The translations under genes and the position numbers were made by a program. From assembly GCA_011049795.1 (NCBI GenBank), contig DRHD01000363.1, positions 1 through 25,069 on the forward strand: 25,069 nt of DNA, written 5' to 3'. This DNA comes from Porticoccus sp. (lineage in GTDB: Bacteria > Pseudomonadota > Gammaproteobacteria > Pseudomonadales > Porticoccaceae). Below are positions 23,129 through 25,069 of the stretch, in pieces. The notes below the pieces were generated by a model. It searched no databases. It worked only from the letters and a program-made list of their open reading frames with translations, and was not told where the DNA came from. The number at the start of each line of letters is the position of its first letter. Position 1 is the first letter of the stretch.

Positions 23129-23902
23129 CTAGCTACGCAGTTTTTCCCCTCGCTCCAGTAAATATAAAGAAAAGATAAACAGCGCAATACAGAACCCAAT
23201 CACCATACTAAAAGCCCAGGCCACATTAATATCCGTTATCCCCAAAAGGCCATAACGGAAGGTATTCACCATATACAATATGGGATTTGCCATTGACACT
23301 CCCTGCCAAAACTCAGGAAGCATATTAATAGAATAGAATACCCCTCCCAAATAGGTCAGGGGTGTCAGCACAAATGTTGGAATAATGGATATATCATCAA
23401 AACTGTTAGCAAAAACTGCATTAATAAATCCAGCCAATGCAAACAGAACGGCTGTCAGAAAAATAATCGCTACCGTCACGAGAATATTGCTGACTTGAAG
23501 ATCAGTAAAAAAAAGCGACAGCAAGGTTACAATCAACCCAACCATCAACCCCCGACAGACACCGCCAATCACATAGCCCAACAAAATAATATAATTAGGC
23601 ACAGGCGATACGAGCAGCTCCTCCACACTCCGTTGAAACTTGGTCCCGTAAAAAGAAGACACCACATTGGAATAAGAGTTGGTAATGACCGACATCATAA
23701 TCAGACCCGGAACCACAAACTCGATATAATCAAAGCCTGACATCTTGCCAATTCGCGGGCCAATCAACGTGCCGAAAATCACAAAATAGAGAACGATTGT
23801 TATCGCTGGTGGCAACAGCGTCTGCAACCAGATTCGTGTGAATCGTCTGATTTCCTTTACAAGGATGGTACTGAATGCCACCCATTGCTCTTGGGGGTTC
23901 AT
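23129..23902 (-). CDS. yadH: ABC-2 type transporter permease YadH
   Basis: Inner-membrane permease of the YadGH exporter, 257 residues with six membrane helices. Recognisable segments are KEIRRFTRIWLQTLLPPAITIVLYFVIFG (about 14-42), IEFVVPGLIMMSVITNSYSNV, the coupling region KFQRSVEELLVSPVP, and FVLTPLTYLGGVFYSI near residue 177, all close to E. coli YadH. The ATG overlaps the yadG stop by 4 bp (ATGA), and AGGAGG sits 7 nt upstream inside yadG, giving tight coupling. ABC-2 exporters of this type move polysaccharide, lipid or drug-like molecules; the YadGH substrate is not established. The identification is secure. Confidence 0.94.
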   Translation of the reverse strand: MNPQEQWVAFSTILVKEIRRFTRIWLQTLLPPAITIVLYFVIFGTLIGPRIGKMSGFDYIEFVVPGLIMMSVITNSYSNVVSSFYGTKFQRSVEELLVSPVPNYIILLGYVIGGVCRGLMVGLIVTLLSLFFTDLQVSNILVTVAIIFLTAVLFALAGFINAVFANSFDDISIIPTFVLTPLTYLGGVFYSINMLPEFWQGVSMANPILYMVNTFRYGLLGITDINVAWAFSMVIGFCIALFIFSLYLLERGEKLRS

Positions 23903-24855
23903 TGCTGAACCTCCTGACTGCTCTGGGTAGTTGTGTCGGTGTTGTGCGGCTCCACCAGTGAGATGAAGAGTTCCTCAAGGCGATTAGTTTTGTTGCGCAT
24001 ACTGGTCACATGAACCCCATGCTCGCTCAAACTTGCAAAGAGAGCATTAATAGACTGGTGCTTTTCCACTTCAACCTCAAAACTATGGTTATCAATCAAC
24101 TGTCCTTGATAACCCTCCATGTAAGGAAGTTCCGTTAACGCCTCTTGAGTGTCCAGGATGAAAACTTCTTTATTCAACTGTCTCAAAAGTGCCTTGGTAG
24201 AGGTATTCTGTACAATCAGCCCCCGGTCAATAATAGCCACGTTACGACACAGGCTTTCGGCCTCTTCCAGGTAATGAGTTGTCAGAATAATGGTGGTTCC
24301 ACTGGCATTAATTTCCTTGAAAAACTGCCACATTGACCGGCGAATCTCTATATCTACGCCTGCCGTTGGCTCATCAAGGATGAGCAGCTTGGGCTCATGT
24401 ACCAGTGCTCTGGCGATCATTAAGCGTCGCTTCATTCCACCAGATAATGTTCGAGAAGGTTGGTTACGCTTGTCCCATAGCCCCAGTTTCTTTAGGTACT
24501 TTTCTGCCCGCTGCTCGGCCAACTTTGATGGAAGACCAAAGTACCCCCCCTGTGTTCTAACAATATCGAAGACCTTTTCAAACTGATTAAAATTAAACTC
24601 CTGAGGCACCACACCAATATCTTTTTTTGCCAAAGAAAAGTCTTTATCAATATCAGTACCAAAAATAGACACATCGCCACTGGTTTTTTTCACCAAAGAG
24701 CAAACCACACCTATCATGGTGGACTTCCCCGCGCCATTTGGGCCCAGCAGTGCAAAAAAATCACCCGGCTGCACCTCAAGATCTACCCCTTTTAGGGCTA
24801 CAAAGCCGCTACCGTAGACTTTGTGTAAATTACGTATGGATAAAGCTGGGGTCAT
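23899..24855 (-). CDS. yadG: ABC transporter ATP-binding protein YadG
   Basis: ATPase subunit of the YadGH exporter, 318 residues (E. coli about 308). It shows Walker A GPNGAGKST (38-46), Q-loop VPQEFNFN (83-90), signature LSGGMKRRLMIARA (137-150), Walker B LLILDEPTAGVD (157-168) and H-loop TTHYLEEAE. The C-terminal extension (about 230-318) ends with SMRNKTNRLEELFISLV, as in YadG. The last dozen residues are Thr/Gln/Ser-rich and not conserved. The start is ATG 24855, and a candidate sigma70 promoter lies about 40-65 bp upstream. It heads the minus-strand run that continues through yadH and probably queF. Confidence 0.95.
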   Translation of the reverse strand: MTPALSIRNLHKVYGSGFVALKGVDLEVQPGDFFALLGPNGAGKSTMIGVVCSLVKKTSGDVSIFGTDIDKDFSLAKKDIGVVPQEFNFNQFEKVFDIVRTQGGYFGLPSKLAEQRAEKYLKKLGLWDKRNQPSRTLSGGMKRRLMIARALVHEPKLLILDEPTAGVDIEIRRSMWQFFKEINASGTTIILTTHYLEEAESLCRNVAIIDRGLIVQNTSTKALLRQLNKEVFILDTQEALTELPYMEGYQGQLIDNHSFEVEVEKHQSINALFASLSEHGVHVTSMRNKTNRLEELFISLVEPHNTDTTTQSSQEVQQ

Positions 24856-24892
24856 AACATCTCAATAATCAATTTTTCAAAATAGGCTGTTT

Positions 24893-24920
24893 AAGTTACA
24901 CCAGCGAACAGATAGGTCAA
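24893..24920 (-). promoter_or_regulatory. Candidate promoter of yadG
   Basis: On the minus strand TTGACC (24915-24920), a 16-bp spacer and TAACTT (24893-24898) make a moderate sigma70 match at a sensible distance from the yadG ATG. Confidence 0.4.
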
Positions 24921-25014
24921 TCCATATAAGCTGTTTTTATTTTTTGAAGTATACGGTGTAATTACGACTACGGCATCGGTGCAACAGTTAGTCTAAATCA
25001 CTTCGACTGCATAT

Positions 25015-25027
25015 GGGGGGGGGGGGG
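25015..25027 (+). repeat. Run of 13 G residues in an intergenic region
   Basis: An uninterrupted homopolymer between the yadG upstream region and the terminator at the window edge. It could vary in length by slippage or be a sequencing artefact. No ORF spans it in this window. Confidence 0.8.
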
Positions 25028-25031
25028 CCAA

Positions 25032-25069
25032 ACAAAAAAAAGCGCAGAGTCTATGACTCTGCGCTTTTA
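25032..25069 (-). terminator. Strong intrinsic terminator at the right edge
   Basis: AGCGCAGAGTC (25041-25051) pairs perfectly with GACTCTGCGCT (25055-25065) around a 3-nt loop, and A/T pairs extend it. On the minus strand it is followed by eight T residues, so it probably ends a minus-strand gene beyond the window; the plus-strand side has a shorter T-run cut by the edge. Confidence 0.85.

Overview
The window looks like chromosomal DNA of a Gammaproteobacterium. It carries a long-form QueF, aconitase B, MiaE, CmoM, RsmE, a YadGH transporter, and both tRNA U34 hydroxylases (YceA/TrhO and YegQ/TrhP), a set typical of that class. Base composition is balanced, both tRNA genes encode their CCA ends, and most genes read as intact housekeeping genes. 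An intracellular PHB depolymerase suggests a polyhydroxyalkanoate-storing organism. I cannot name the genus; a marine heterotroph is only a guess.

Layout. 1-2866 (minus): a MacAB-type exporter operon (adaptor, ATPase, permease); the permease runs off the left edge. 3104-6970 (minus): GST, MiaE, a YafJ-type glutamine amidotransferase and a fused PyrD-PyrK flavoprotein, ending at an intrinsic terminator. 7220-11286 (plus): acnB with its own terminator, then intracellular phaZ. 11452-16483: TrhO (minus) and TrhP (plus) are divergent around a 270-bp MITE-like element; TrhP is followed by a membrane J-domain protein and an unknown polytopic membrane protein, which meets CmoM tail to tail. 16749-18922: YegP, tRNA-Arg(CCU), an AT-rich stretch with one doubtful small ORF, and RsmE. 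19085-20667: a second GST, then (minus) tRNA-Ser(GGA) with a downstream partial repeat of its own 3' end, and a YdjA-type nitroreductase. 20802-24855: a membrane class III adenylate cyclase (plus), then QueF, YadH and YadG (minus). The right edge has a 13-base G run and a strong terminator.

How the genes relate. Anticodon-loop tRNA modification is the main theme. MiaE acts at position 37. TrhO and TrhP both make ho5U34, CmoM methyl-esterifies the downstream cmo5U34, and QueF makes the queuosine precursor for G34. CmoA and CmoB, which link the U34 steps, are not in the window. RsmE adds an rRNA methyl mark, and two tRNA genes are interspersed. The least ordinary items are the PyrD-PyrK fusion, the element between TrhO and TrhP, and the tRNA-Ser 3'-end repeat, which resembles the rtT repeats of E. 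coli tyrT. No CRISPR array, prophage, transposase or obvious defence system is visible.
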